Positions 45,657-55,273 of a stretch of 64,000 nt of DNA are shown one piece after another. The stretch is from Mucilaginibacter defluvii (GTDB lineage Bacteria > Bacteroidota > Bacteroidia > Sphingobacteriales > Sphingobacteriaceae). Each line of letters opens with the position of its first letter. Position 1 is the first letter of the stretch. The stretch covers positions 461,193-525,192 of the forward strand of contig NZ_BAABJI010000001.1 of NCBI RefSeq assembly GCF_039543225.1. The letters are read 5' to 3'. Both the position numbers and the translations under genes were made by a program. Below the pieces are notes generated by a model that was given only the letters and a program-made list of their open reading frames with translations, ran no database searches and was not told where the DNA came from.

Positions 45657-46550
45657 ATGTTCGATTTTCGATTACAGGTTTTTCATACAGTGGCCAAGAG
45701 GCTGAACTTTACTAAAGCTTCTGCTGAGTTGTATATCAGCCAGCCTGCGGTAACCAAGCATATCAAAGAACTGGAGGAACAGTTCAAAACGACGCTGATA
45801 GAACGTAGCGGGAATAAAAAAATATCGCTCACACCTGCTGGCGAAATGTTGCTGGCTTATGCGGATAGACTGGCCGCTGTTTACAACGAGCTGGACTTTG
45901 ATATGAACCTGCTGATCAAAAAACATTCGGGTACGTTGCGTATCGGTGGCAGTAATACGGTTGCGCAATACGTGATCCCCCCGGTATTAGCCCGGTTCCA
46001 CGAAAAGTTTAGAGACGTACAAGTGAACCTGGTGCCCGGTAATACTGAGCAGGTGGAACTGGCATTGTTAAACAAAGAGATCGATCTGGGTATAGTAGAG
46101 GGCATCCTGCGTAATCCGCAACTCAGCTATCAGGAATTTTTGAGTGATGAACTGGTGCTGATCTGTAGCGCCTCAAATACTTTTAAAAAGGACAGCATTA
46201 AACCGGAAGAATTAAAAGATTTACCCTTATTACTACGTGAACCAGGTTCAGGGACTTTGGACGTCATTGCTCACGCTTTAAAGCCTTTCAATATTAAGTT
46301 ATCAGATCTGAATATCGAGATGCAGTTAGGCGGCACGGAAAGTATAAAGTCTTATTTGCTACACAGCAAATGTTTTGCATTTGTATCTGTGCAGTCGATA
46401 TTAAAAGAACTAAAATACAACGAATGCAGGATCATTGATATCAAAGATCTGACTATAGAGCGTCCATTTTATTTTATCCTGCCACACGGTCAACCTTCAT
46501 CGTTAGCAGAAATATTTATGCGATTCGCTAAAAGCTATAAGAGCCTATAA
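45657..46550 (+). CDS. LysR-family regulator (CysL/CbbR-like)
   Basis: 297 aa. N-terminal HTH (FHTVAKRLNFTKASAELYIS, QPAVTKHIKELEEQF) and a periplasmic-binding-type effector domain (~90-297: GTLRIGGSNTVAQYVIPPVL). Regulators of this group respond to sulfur or carbon metabolites. Its place beside binding-protein and sulfur-oxidation genes suggests control of the operon. Confidence 0.88.
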   Translation: MFDFRLQVFHTVAKRLNFTKASAELYISQPAVTKHIKELEEQFKTTLIERSGNKKISLTPAGEMLLAYADRLAAVYNELDFDMNLLIKKHSGTLRIGGSNTVAQYVIPPVLARFHEKFRDVQVNLVPGNTEQVELALLNKEIDLGIVEGILRNPQLSYQEFLSDELVLICSASNTFKKDSIKPEELKDLPLLLREPGSGTLDVIAHALKPFNIKLSDLNIEMQLGGTESIKSYLLHSKCFAFVSVQSILKELKYNECRIIDIKDLTIERPFYFILPHGQPSSLAEIFMRFAKSYKSL

Positions 46551-46559
46551 GCCTCTGAT

Positions 46560-47021
46560 ATGACTGAAAAGAGAAATAAAGTCATCATCATGTTTATTGC
46601 TGAAGCGCCTGGTTCTATCGATAAACATTTTTATTTAAAGAACACCAATTTATTCCGGGCAATGCGCACGGCCTTTGAACAGGCTTTTGGTAAATTTAGT
46701 TCTGCTGACGACTTTCTTGACTTTTTTAACAAGTCCGGATGCGTCTTGGATCACCTTTATCCTTTGGGTAAAGAAATATTGACTAAACCAACGGGTTATG
46801 CTGCCCGGCAGTTGGCAGATCGCATGCGTTCGCTTCAACCTGATCATGTTATTATTCTAATGAAGCGTATTGCTCCCGTTATCTGCAAAGCTGCCGTCGA
46901 TGCTGATTTTCCCTCGTCTAAAATTCTAATTACAGCATATCCAGCAGGAAGTGAAAGGAACAGGCAGCTTTTTATAAGAGATGTATCAAATTGGTCAAAA
47001 AAAATGTTCGATAATATTTAG
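46560..47021 (+). CDS. Uracil-DNA glycosylase-superfamily-like protein
   Basis: 153 aa. IIMFIAEAPGSIDKHFYLKN near the start recalls the motif-A strand of UDG-superfamily proteins, followed by VLDHLYPLGKEILTKPTGYA. The catalytic residues of active glycosylases are not clear. Nine bases after the LysR stop. Why it lies inside a sulfur cluster is not evident. Confidence 0.45.
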   Translation: MTEKRNKVIIMFIAEAPGSIDKHFYLKNTNLFRAMRTAFEQAFGKFSSADDFLDFFNKSGCVLDHLYPLGKEILTKPTGYAARQLADRMRSLQPDHVIILMKRIAPVICKAAVDADFPSSKILITAYPAGSERNRQLFIRDVSNWSKKMFDNI

Positions 47022-47136
47022 TTATCGTGATGTCTGTTTACCATAATAGATCTCTTTACGGCAATAGGATCTGATAGCTTGGTTGGGCTGGAAACTTTCC
47101 CATCATTTGAGGGTTTATTTATCATATTCAAATGCT

Positions 47137-47796
47137 ATGAAAATATCTAAATATATCCACTCTTGCCTACTACTGGAAAAAGACGGTTTTCAGTTATTAT
47201 TCGATCCCGGTAAGTTTACATTTGCCGAGGACTTAGTAAAAGTGGAGCAATTTATTAAAGTCAATGCTGTCATCATTACCCATAGTCATCCCGACCACCT
47301 GGACGTGGAACAACTGAAAGCCATCGTTAAATTAAGCGGCGCTAAGATTTATACCAACAAAGAAGTCGCTAAAGAATTAAAAGAGTCCGGGCTATCTTAT
47401 AACTTGGTTGAGGCCGGGTTGTTCGATATCGGTCCTTTTGCTTTGCAGGCGATCAATGTAAAACATGAAAATATTCTTGATAGTCCATTGCCTGATATGC
47501 AGGCCTACTTGATCGATGGCAGGGTCTTAAATCCTGCGGATTCTTTTGGCACTTATGATGATGAATTTCAACAGCCTGAATTATTAATACTGCCTGTTAT
47601 GGCTCCGTTTACGACAGAGATAGCGGTAGCGGAGTTTGCTGATCATATTAAACCCAAGGCCGTACTACCGGTGCACGATGGCTACGCCAAGGAATTCTTT
47701 TTAAAACAACGCTACGAGACCTATAGTAAGCACTTTGAAAAACGAGGGATCGTATTTCATCAGGCCATGCAACCGGGTTTTAGTATTAGCATTTGA
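47137..47796 (+). CDS. MBL-fold metallohydrolase (UlaG-like)
   Basis: 219 aa from the ATG at 47137 (MKISKYIHSCLLLEKDG), preferred over 47083 because it starts at the first beta strand of the fold. Metal motif ITHSHPDHLDVEQLK (HxHxDH), LIDGRVLNPADSF and PVHDGYA follow. Belongs to the metal-dependent hydrolase/UlaG group. The substrate is unknown. Confidence 0.75.
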   Translation: MKISKYIHSCLLLEKDGFQLLFDPGKFTFAEDLVKVEQFIKVNAVIITHSHPDHLDVEQLKAIVKLSGAKIYTNKEVAKELKESGLSYNLVEAGLFDIGPFALQAINVKHENILDSPLPDMQAYLIDGRVLNPADSFGTYDDEFQQPELLILPVMAPFTTEIAVAEFADHIKPKAVLPVHDGYAKEFFLKQRYETYSKHFEKRGIVFHQAMQPGFSISI

Positions 47797-47842
47797 AGAA
47801 GCAGTATTAGGTAATAGATCTTAAGACTGCTAAATTTACTCA

Positions 47843-48451
47843 ATGATACAGTTTGGCCCTGCGTTGCAATTAGAATTAGAGGCAAATAGCCAGCGTAAGC
47901 AGTTGCCTGCCGGTACGGTGCTGATGTCGTCAAACAGTTATGTGCGTTCGTTGCCGGTGCTTTTATCCGGCAGTATGCGGGTGATGCGGCAGGATGAGGA
48001 TGGCCGCGAAATATTACTTTATTACATTAAGCCCGGCGAAAGCTGCATCATGTCATTCCTGGCCGGGATACATGAAGATACCTCGAAAGTACACCTGGAG
48101 GTGGAAGAGGATGCCGATGTACTGATGTTGCCCATTACCAAAGCCAGCGAATGGATAAAGAGCTATCCCGAATGGGCCGATTTTATCTTTAAGCTTTACC
48201 ACCAGCGTTTTGAGGAATTACTCACGGTAATTAACGAAGTGGCCTTTCAAAAACTGGACGACCGCATTGTTGAACTGCTGAAGAAGAAGGCTGCGGTATT
48301 TAATTCCCATGAGTTTCAGCTCACGCACCAGCAACTGGCAGAAGAGTTAGGCACTACGCGCGAAGTGATCTCACGCCTGCTTAAACAGATGGAAAAGAAG
48401 GAAATGATCATTCTTTCCCGCAATAAGATCACTTTAAATTTCCCTGTGTAA
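47843..48451 (+). CDS. Crp/Fnr-family transcriptional regulator
   Basis: 202 aa. cNMP-binding-type jelly roll (~20-115: LPVLLSGSMRVMRQDEDGRE, KPGESCIMSFLAGIHE) and C-terminal HTH (LTHQQLAEELGTTREVISRL). No FeS-type cysteine cluster, so it is not a classical FNR. A single Cys in GESCIMSF could sense sulfur or redox (inference). It precedes the transporter and persulfide genes it probably controls. Confidence 0.85.
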   Translation: MIQFGPALQLELEANSQRKQLPAGTVLMSSNSYVRSLPVLLSGSMRVMRQDEDGREILLYYIKPGESCIMSFLAGIHEDTSKVHLEVEEDADVLMLPITKASEWIKSYPEWADFIFKLYHQRFEELLTVINEVAFQKLDDRIVELLKKKAAVFNSHEFQLTHQQLAEELGTTREVISRLLKQMEKKEMIILSRNKITLNFPV

Positions 48452-48510
48452 CATAAGTCACTAATTACCGGGCTTAAAGCGGATAGCTTTGTTCCATCAA
48501 TCATCAGATT

Positions 48511-49314
48511 TTGGAAATAGCAGGTTACGCAGCTTCGGTTTTAATTGGTTTATCCCTCGGTTTGATAGGCGGTGGTGGCTCTATCTTAACCGTACCTATT
48601 CTCGTTTGTTTTTTTGCTATTGATCCGGTATTGGCCACCACATATTCTTTATTTGTAGTTGGGCTCGCAAGCACCGCAGGTGCGGCCAGCCATTATCAAA
48701 AGGGCAATGTAGATGTGAAAACGGCATTCTTATTCGGTTTACCCTCATTAACGGCGGTATTTATAATGCGGCGATGGGTAATGCCGATCATGCCAGTTCA
48801 TTTATTTACCCTCGGCCATTGGGCGTTAACCAAAAGTATGCTGCTGATGCTGATATTTGCCGGGTTGATGCTGGCCGCATCAGTTTCCATGCTACAACGG
48901 ACAAAAGGAATCGAACTTGCATCAATTGAGATCAATTACCGAAGGCTTATCTTACAGGCCATAGCGGTTGGCCTCATCACTGGTTTTGTGGGGGTTGGCG
49001 GTGGCTTTTTGATCATCCCTTCACTGGTATTATTCGCCGGTCTGCCGATGAAAAAAGCTATAGGCACCTCGCTCATGGTGATGGCCATCAGCTCGCTATT
49101 GGGGGTATTGGGTGATATCACCGGGCATGTAGCCATCAATTATTCGTTCTTAGCCATCTTTTCGGGTTTCGCCATTGCCGGTATCATTCTCGGCAGTTAC
49201 CTTACGCGGTTTATCAGCGATACGCGCCTGAAACCGGCCTTTGGCTGGTTTGTACTGGCTATGGGTATCTTTGTTTTAATAAGCACTTTAACCAACTCCT
49301 ATGAATATCATTAA
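48511..49314 (+). CDS. TauE/SafE-family sulfite/organosulfur exporter
   Basis: 267 aa starting at TTG 48511 (MEIAGYAAS...). About seven to eight helices with the paired family motifs [20 protein letters not shown] and [20 protein letters not shown]. Exports sulfite or related sulfonates from the cytoplasm. Overlaps the next gene by 14 bases. In the staphylococcal cst operon a TauE gene also accompanies the persulfide dioxygenase-rhodanese. Confidence 0.85.
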   Translation: MEIAGYAASVLIGLSLGLIGGGGSILTVPILVCFFAIDPVLATTYSLFVVGLASTAGAASHYQKGNVDVKTAFLFGLPSLTAVFIMRRWVMPIMPVHLFTLGHWALTKSMLLMLIFAGLMLAASVSMLQRTKGIELASIEINYRRLILQAIAVGLITGFVGVGGGFLIIPSLVLFAGLPMKKAIGTSLMVMAISSLLGVLGDITGHVAINYSFLAIFSGFAIAGIILGSYLTRFISDTRLKPAFGWFVLAMGIFVLISTLTNSYEYH

Positions 49315-49861
49315 ACACCCCTGGCCCTGGTATGTAGCAGGGCCATTAATAGGCCTCATCGTCCCGGCGCTATTGCTATTGGGTAACAAAACATTCGGCA
49401 TCTCATCCACCTTGCGGCAGATCTGTGCGGCATGCATTCCTGCAAATGTTTCCTTTTTTAAGTTTGATTGGAAGAAAGATGCCTGGAACTTGTTTTTTAT
49501 CGCCGGTATAGTGTTGGGAGGATTCATCGCTGCGCATTTGTTATCCAACCCCGGCCCGGTAGCCATCAACCCTAAAACTACCGCCGCTTTACAGCAACAA
49601 GGCATCAAAGATTTTACAGGGCTGCTGCCGCAGGATATTTTTGGTTTCAAAGGGCTTGCAACTTTAAAAGGATTTGTATTTATCGTTGTCGGCGGTTTCC
49701 TGGTCGGCTTCGGTACCCGCTATGCAGGGGGCTGCACATCCGGGCATGCCATTATGGGTATTTCCTCTTTGCAATGGCCTTCGCTGGTCGCAACCTGTTG
49801 CTTTATGATCGGCGGCTTTGTAATGACCTGGTTGATCTTACCTTATTTATTACAGCTATGA
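49301..49861 (+). CDS. YeeE/YedE-family transporter, first half (thiosulfate uptake-like)
   Basis: 186 aa, about five helices. Family motif [20 protein letters not shown] with the conserved Cys. Four-base overlap with the second half (ATGA, 49858). Split YeeE/YedE halves (PmpA/PmpB-type) together make the channel that carries thiosulfate or other sulfur ions. Confidence 0.8.
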   Translation: MNIIKHPWPWYVAGPLIGLIVPALLLLGNKTFGISSTLRQICAACIPANVSFFKFDWKKDAWNLFFIAGIVLGGFIAAHLLSNPGPVAINPKTTAALQQQGIKDFTGLLPQDIFGFKGLATLKGFVFIVVGGFLVGFGTRYAGGCTSGHAIMGISSLQWPSLVATCCFMIGGFVMTWLILPYLLQL

Positions 49862-50268
49862 GGAACCTGAAATTTTTACTGGTCGGGATGTGCTTCGGTA
49901 TCATCCTGATCAAATCCGAAGTGATATCGTGGTTCCGCATACAGGAAATGTTCCGCCTGCAAGCCTTCCACATGTATGGCATCATCGGCAGTGCTATTGT
50001 AGTCGCCATGATCTCCATCTTGTTGATCAAACGATTCAATATCAAAACGATCCATCAGGAAGCGATCATCATCCCGGATAAGCAGTTTAACTGGGGCTAT
50101 GTTTATGGTGGTTTGATCTTCGGATTGGGCTGGGCGCTTACCGGTGCGTGCCCAGGCCCCATATTCGCGCAGATCGGCAGCGGCATTTTAGTTACCTCAG
50201 TTACCCTGTTGAGCGCCATAGCAGGTACCTGGGTTTATGGTTTATTACGTGAAAAACTTCCACATTGA
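49858..50268 (+). CDS. YeeE/YedE-family transporter, second half
   Basis: 136 aa from the ATG at 49858. A start at 49774 would overlap the first half by 88 bases and is rejected. Helices ~2-20, 30-50, 70-90, 100-125. Family motif GLGWALTGACPGPIFAQIGS with the conserved Cys. Partner of the preceding gene. One base before the persulfide dioxygenase gene. Confidence 0.8.
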   Translation: MRNLKFLLVGMCFGIILIKSEVISWFRIQEMFRLQAFHMYGIIGSAIVVAMISILLIKRFNIKTIHQEAIIIPDKQFNWGYVYGGLIFGLGWALTGACPGPIFAQIGSGILVTSVTLLSAIAGTWVYGLLREKLPH

Positions 50269-50269
50269 T

Positions 50270-51607
50270 ATGAAAATTGAACAATTTGAAGATAAAGGGC
50301 TATCGCATTATTCTTACGCGGTATTAAGCGAATGCGAAAACAAGATCGTGCTGATCGACCCGTCAAGAGACATTACGCCCTACCTGTCTTTTGCCCAAAC
50401 GCATGGTGCTGCCATCATCGCTGTGATCGAAACCCATCCGCATGCGGATTTTGTAAGCGGACATCTGGAATTGCAACAGGTTACCGGCGCGGTCATTTAT
50501 TCTTCCAAGCTATTGGGCGCGGAATATGCCCATCAAACATTTGATGATGGTGATGAGATCGTATTCGGTAAAATAAAATTGAAAGCTTTGAACACACCAG
50601 GGCATTCGCCAGATAGTATCAGCATTGTTCTGGAGCATGATGGCAAGGACAAAGCTGTATTTACAGGTGATACTTTATTTATTGGTGATTGCGGCAGGCC
50701 CGATCTGCGCGAGCAGGCGGGTAACCTAACTGCGAAGCGCGAGGAGTTGGCTAAACTAATGTATCATTCGCTACGCGATAAATTGTTGACTTTAGATGAT
50801 GTGGTTGGGGTTTATCCGGCACATGGGGCAGGTACCTTATGCGGCAAAGCATTGAGCGAAGCTAACCGCAGTACCATTGGTGCGGAAAAGGCAGGTAACT
50901 GGTCATTACAGGAAATTAGCGAAGCGGAATTTGTGCGCGAGTTATTGGCAGACCAACCGTTTATACCCAAGTATTTCGCCTACGATGTCGCCTTAAATAA
51001 GCATGGTGCCATAGGCTTAAAAACAGCTTTAGCCGATGTCCCTGTCAAAAAACCAATTACGTTAAACAGCAAACTGTTTATTATTGATGCAAGGCCTGAA
51101 GCAGATTTTAAAAAGGGGCATCTACCGGGATCGATCAATATCCAGGACGGCGGCAAGTTCGAGACTTGGCTGGGTAGTATCATCGCGCCGGAAGAAGTGT
51201 TTTACCTGGTAGCGGAAAATGAGGAGAAATTAAAGCAATTGATCAGCAAAACGGCAAAGATCGGTTACGAAGCTTTTATAGAAGCTGCATTCGTTGTAGC
51301 GGGTGGCGATGAACAAATGGCAGAGCTGCATTTGGCGCATTTTGCAGCGCACCCGGAGCAATATACTATCGTCGATATCCGTAATGAAGCAGAAATAAAA
51401 ACACAGCCGGTCTTCAGGAACGCCATCCATATTCCACTGTACGAGCTTCGGGAATGTTTAGCGAATATACCTTTAAGTAAGCCTGTCGTAGTACATTGTG
51501 CCGGTGGGTACCGCAGTGCTGCGGGAAGCAGTATCATTGCCAACGCGTTGGGGACAAAAACCAAGGTATTTGATCTGGGCGAGGCGATCAAAAACTTTAT
51601 ATCCTAA
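50270..51607 (+). CDS. CstB-like persulfide dioxygenase-rhodanese fusion
   Basis: 445 aa from the ATG at 50270, about the same length as staphylococcal CstB. N-terminal MBL persulfide dioxygenase (~1-240: ETHPHADFVSGHLELQQVTG, FTGDTLFIGDCGRPDLREQA), a middle rhodanese-like domain (~260-345) without a catalytic Cys, and a C-terminal rhodanese with Cys in VVHCAGGYRSAAGS. CstB-type enzymes turn persulfides into sulfite and then thiosulfate. The neighbours (TauE, YeeE halves) match a role in clearing reactive sulfur. Confidence 0.9.
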   Translation: MKIEQFEDKGLSHYSYAVLSECENKIVLIDPSRDITPYLSFAQTHGAAIIAVIETHPHADFVSGHLELQQVTGAVIYSSKLLGAEYAHQTFDDGDEIVFGKIKLKALNTPGHSPDSISIVLEHDGKDKAVFTGDTLFIGDCGRPDLREQAGNLTAKREELAKLMYHSLRDKLLTLDDVVGVYPAHGAGTLCGKALSEANRSTIGAEKAGNWSLQEISEAEFVRELLADQPFIPKYFAYDVALNKHGAIGLKTALADVPVKKPITLNSKLFIIDARPEADFKKGHLPGSINIQDGGKFETWLGSIIAPEEVFYLVAENEEKLKQLISKTAKIGYEAFIEAAFVVAGGDEQMAELHLAHFAAHPEQYTIVDIRNEAEIKTQPVFRNAIHIPLYELRECLANIPLSKPVVVHCAGGYRSAAGSSIIANALGTKTKVFDLGEAIKNFIS

Positions 51608-51609
51608 CA

Positions 51610-52233
51610 ATGGCAAACAAAAAAGAACACTGGGAAAACGTTTATGCTCAGAAAAAACTGACCGAAGTAAGCTGGTACGAGCCAATACCGTAAACCTCGT
51701 TAACGATCATCAATAGTTTTGACCTTCCCAAGGATGCCGCGATCATCGACATCGGCGGCGGGGACAGTTTATTGGCCGATCACCTGCTGGCATTGGGCTA
51801 CACCAACATCACCGTTTTGGATATTTCCGCTAAAGCCATTGGTAGAGCAAAATTGAGATTAGGCGATAAATCCAATGAAATTAAATGGATCGTGAGCGAT
51901 GTACTGAATATTGTAACCGGCGATCAATATGACCTTTGGCATGACCGCGCAGCTTTTCATTTTCTTACCGAACCAGAAGATCAAATCAAATATGTGGCGG
52001 CGGTAGCTAAATATTTAAACGCTAATGGAAAACTTATCATCGGGACTTTTAGTATCGATGGCCCGGAAAAGTGCAGCGGATTAGCGGTTGAACGTCATTC
52101 ACCTGCTTCATTATCAAACATTTTCCGGGAGCACTTTCATTTAACGGGAAGTATGGAGCATATCCATCATACGCCATTTAATACCGGGCAGCTATTTAAT
52201 TACAGCTGGTTTCAAAATTACCATAACCTGTAG
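51610..52233 (+). pseudogene. Class I SAM-dependent methyltransferase with premature stop
   Basis: Reads MANKKEHWENVYAQKKLTEV, SWYEPIP, then TAA at 51691-51693 in frame, then SFDLPKDAAIIDIGGGDSLL with the SAM-binding GGG motif and an intact rest to 52233. Relatives have an ordinary residue where the TAA stands. If the stop is real the gene is broken at codon 28. A downstream ATG at 51772 would skip motif I. A base-call error is also possible. It starts two bases after the CstB-like gene. Confidence 0.7.
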
Positions 52234-52308
52234 TTATCGGCCATCGCCTTTTATGATAAAAATCATCACTAAATAAGACGGAATTTTGGGGTATCAAAAG
52301 CAAAGATC

Positions 52309-53280
52309 ATGGATACCCAACATCAATTAACTCAAACCCATACATTTCTTCACCTGAACGAAAACACCCGCAAATTTATCTTTATTATTTGCGTGACCTT
52401 GTGCCTTACACCATTCGTCAGTCCGGCTATCGCGCTGTTATTAGGTTTGGCGGTTGCACAATTATCAGGTCACCCTTACCTGCATTTAAATCATAAGGCT
52501 ACACACTTGTTGTTACAGGTATCGGTTGTGGGGTTGGGTTTCGGTATGAACGTGCATAGCGCCATGCAGGCCGGTAAAGAAGGCGTGCTGTTTACCATCG
52601 CATCGATCAGCAGTACTTTGGTGTTCGGTTTCCTGATCGGCAAATGGCTGAAGATCGAAACGAAAACTTCTTACCTGATCTCAAACGGTACGGCTATCTG
52701 CGGTGGCAGCGCCATTGCAGCCATCTCTCCGGTGATCAAGGCCGAAGAAAAACAGATCTCTGTCGCTTTAGGTTGTGTGTTTATACTGAACTCTATCGCG
52801 CTGTTTGTGTTCCCGGTAGTCGGGCATTACTTCAACTTATCACAAACCCAGTTCGGTTTATGGTGTGCCATTGCCATTCATGATACCAGTTCTGTTGTCG
52901 GGGCTGCCAGTAAATACGGCGCACACGCTTTAGAGGTAGCTACTACAGTGAAATTAGCCAGGGCGCTGTGGATCGTGCCGATCTCATTTTTGTCGACCTT
53001 TCTGTTCAAAAACCAATCTAAAAAAGTAGCTATTCCTTATTTCATCGGGTTATTCATTCTGGCAATGATCGCCAACACTTATCTGCCGGTAGTAAAACTG
53101 ATCAGCCCCTACATGGTCATGATAGCGAAAGCTGGACTTACCTTGACACTGTTCCTGATCGGTGCAGGTCTATCTCGCCAGGTATTGGCTTCAGTAGGAT
53201 TCAAACCCTTGGTGCAGGGTGTGGCGTTATGGATATTGATCTCAGTGAGCGCCTTGTACGCTATCCTGCATTTGGTATAG
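52309..53280 (+). CDS. YeiH-family putative sulfate exporter
   Basis: 323 aa, about ten helices. YeiH/UPF0324 signatures: LLGLAVAQLSGHPYLHL, VSVVGLGFGMNVHSAMQAGK, NGTAICGGSAIAAISPVIKA, AIHDTSSVVGAASKYGAHAL. In bacteria such proteins are linked to sulfur-compound export and are often regulated by LysR. Last gene of the sulfur block, 75 bases after the methyltransferase relic. Confidence 0.85.
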   Translation: MDTQHQLTQTHTFLHLNENTRKFIFIICVTLCLTPFVSPAIALLLGLAVAQLSGHPYLHLNHKATHLLLQVSVVGLGFGMNVHSAMQAGKEGVLFTIASISSTLVFGFLIGKWLKIETKTSYLISNGTAICGGSAIAAISPVIKAEEKQISVALGCVFILNSIALFVFPVVGHYFNLSQTQFGLWCAIAIHDTSSVVGAASKYGAHALEVATTVKLARALWIVPISFLSTFLFKNQSKKVAIPYFIGLFILAMIANTYLPVVKLISPYMVMIAKAGLTLTLFLIGAGLSRQVLASVGFKPLVQGVALWILISVSALYAILHLV

Positions 53281-53343
53281 ATGAACATGGGGTCGAGAAG
53301 TATCAAATGCCCTTTTTTCGGTCGGTCGTTTTATTTTTTAGGA

Positions 53344-54408
53344 TCAGGCTGGGTAGTATTTGGTTCTAAACCAAAAAGCCAAATTCACTAATGCTATCAG
53401 CGCCGGAACTTCCACAAGCGGGCCGATCACACCGGCAAATGCTTCACCTGAATTAATGCCGAACACGCCGATGGCAACAGCGATAGCCAGCTCAAAATTG
53501 TTACCGGTTGCCGTAAAGGCAATAGATGTCGATCTTGAATAATCGGCACCGAATGACTTGCCGATAAAAAAACTGGCAATAAACATAATGGTAAAATAGA
53601 TCACTAATGGGATAGCGATGCGCACTACGTCGAATGGTATTTTTACAATCAGATCACCTTTTAAGCTGAACATGACGATAATAGTGAATAGCAGGGCGAT
53701 CAAAGTTATCGGCGATATGAAGGGTACATATTTGGTATTGAACCATGTTTCGCCTTTCAGTTTAATGAGCGTATAACGGCTGATCACGCCCGCTGCAAAT
53801 GGAACACCTAAATAGATGCCGACCGACTTGGCAATTTCTGCGATCGTAATATTAACAGCCAGACCTTTTAAGCCGAATAGGGGCGGCAGGATCGTAATGA
53901 ATATATAAGCATAAACACTGTATAACAGCACCTGGAAAATACTGTTCAAAGCGATCAGGCCGGCGGCATATTCACGGTTGCCCTCAGCGAGTTCGTTCCA
54001 AACCACAACCATCGCGATACAACGGGCCAACCCGATCAATATCAGCCCGATCATATAATCAGGATGGTCGCGCAATAGTGTGATGGCAAGAATAAACATG
54101 AGTATCGGACCGATGATCCAGTTCAAGATCAGCGAAGCGCTCAATACCTTAGTATTGCGGAATACTTCGCCCATGTTCTCGTATTTCACTTTGGCCAATG
54201 GCGGATACATCATCAGGATCAGGCCAATGGCCAGCGGGATATTGGTGGTACCGCTCGAAAAGGAATTAATAAAAGTGGCCGATGAAGGGAAAAAATAACC
54301 AAGGCCAACACCAATGGCCATCGCCAGGAAGATCCACAAGGTGAGGTAACGGTCAATAAAGCCTAATCGTTGTCTTTCAACAGTCGGCGCGCAGTGGTCA
54401 ATACTCAT
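53344..54408 (-). CDS. acr3: Arsenite efflux transporter Acr3
   Basis: 354 aa, ten helices. [20 protein letters not shown] carries the conserved functional Cys of Acr3. [20 protein letters not shown] and [20 protein letters not shown] are also typical. Pumps arsenite out of the cell. Last gene of the ars operon, overlapping arsC by one base. Confidence 0.92.
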   Translation of the reverse strand: MSIDHCAPTVERQRLGFIDRYLTLWIFLAMAIGVGLGYFFPSSATFINSFSSGTTNIPLAIGLILMMYPPLAKVKYENMGEVFRNTKVLSASLILNWIIGPILMFILAITLLRDHPDYMIGLILIGLARCIAMVVVWNELAEGNREYAAGLIALNSIFQVLLYSVYAYIFITILPPLFGLKGLAVNITIAEIAKSVGIYLGVPFAAGVISRYTLIKLKGETWFNTKYVPFISPITLIALLFTIIVMFSLKGDLIVKIPFDVVRIAIPLVIYFTIMFIASFFIGKSFGADYSRSTSIAFTATGNNFELAIAVAIGVFGINSGEAFAGVIGPLVEVPALIALVNLAFWFRTKYYPA

Positions 54409-54827
54409 TAGTCCTTTAGGTTTTCGTTCACGAAATTCCTTGCGTATTGCCTGATCATTTCCCGCACTTCGCGAAACTGCTCCATAATTTGTTCATCTGT
54501 ACCGGTAGCTTTGGCCGGGTCCGGAAAATTTTGATGCAGTTTAATAGCCTTGGTTGGGAAGTAAGGACAATTCTCCTTCGCGTTATCGCAAACGGTGATC
54601 ACGTAGTCGAAAGGGATATCGGCATACTCATCTACATTGTTGGAAGTATGGCCGGATATATCTATACCATCACGCTTCATGATCTCAATGGCTTTGGGGT
54701 TTACGCCATGCGTTTCGATACCTGCGCTGTAAATAGTTGCTTTGTCACCTGCAAAATAACGCAGGTAACCTTCGGCTATTTGGCTGCGGCAGCTGTTTCC
54801 TGTACAGAGCACTAATATGTTTTTCAT
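54408..54827 (-). CDS. arsC: Arsenate reductase, thioredoxin-coupled (low-MW phosphatase fold)
   Basis: 139 aa. Active-site loop [18 protein letters not shown] (CX5R) and the redox pair in [16 protein letters not shown], as in thioredoxin-dependent ArsC. Reduces arsenate to arsenite for export by the following Acr3. Confidence 0.92.
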   Translation of the reverse strand: MKNILVLCTGNSCRSQIAEGYLRYFAGDKATIYSAGIETHGVNPKAIEIMKRDGIDISGHTSNNVDEYADIPFDYVITVCDNAKENCPYFPTKAIKLHQNFPDPAKATGTDEQIMEQFREVREMIRQYARNFVNENLKD

Positions 54828-55262
54828 TTATAATTTAATTAGAGGTTTTGACATAACGACTGCCGAAACCGGGCAGACATGGGAAAATTCGGATGAAGCT
54901 TTTAACGGTTCGGGCACTTCTTCCCGGCTGACGCGTTTAAAGCCATGGTTTTCAAAATGACCAGGAGCTGTTTCTGTCAGCAGAAAAAGCTTGGTCATGT
55001 TTTGATCTAAGGCTGTAGCTTCAATTTTTTGCAAGAGTTGAGCGGCGATGCCTTGTTTTCGGAAATTGGGGTGAATGACCACCGAACGCAGTAGACCATT
55101 ACTGCCGTAGATCTCCACTCCGGCGGCCCCGATGACTTCGCCATCGTTAATGGCGACAAAGAAATTGTTCAGTGTTTCCGGCAGATCTGCATAAGGTAGT
55201 TTGGCCAAACTTAAAAGTTCAACTACTTCTGCTTTGTAAGGTTGCGCAGCTTTGATCTCCAT
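54828..55262 (-). CDS. arsN2: GNAT acetyltransferase, ArsN2-like
   Basis: 144 aa GNAT fold with acetyl-CoA site VVIHPNFRKQGIAAQLLQK. C-terminal SEFSHVCPVSAVVM is typical of the ars-operon ArsN2 group. The function of ArsN2 is not settled (modifying an arsenical or a metabolite). Abuts arsC with no gap. Confidence 0.8.
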   Translation of the reverse strand: MEIKAAQPYKAEVVELLSLAKLPYADLPETLNNFFVAINDGEVIGAAGVEIYGSNGLLRSVVIHPNFRKQGIAAQLLQKIEATALDQNMTKLFLLTETAPGHFENHGFKRVSREEVPEPLKASSEFSHVCPVSAVVMSKPLIKL

Positions 55263-55273
55263 GATGAAGTTGT

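Noticed and set aside
39476..53280. A full Sox or dissimilatory sulfur pathway
   Set aside because: No SoxB, SoxCD, SoxYZ, sulfide:quinone reductase or dsrAB seen. The genes support partial oxidation and persulfide handling only.
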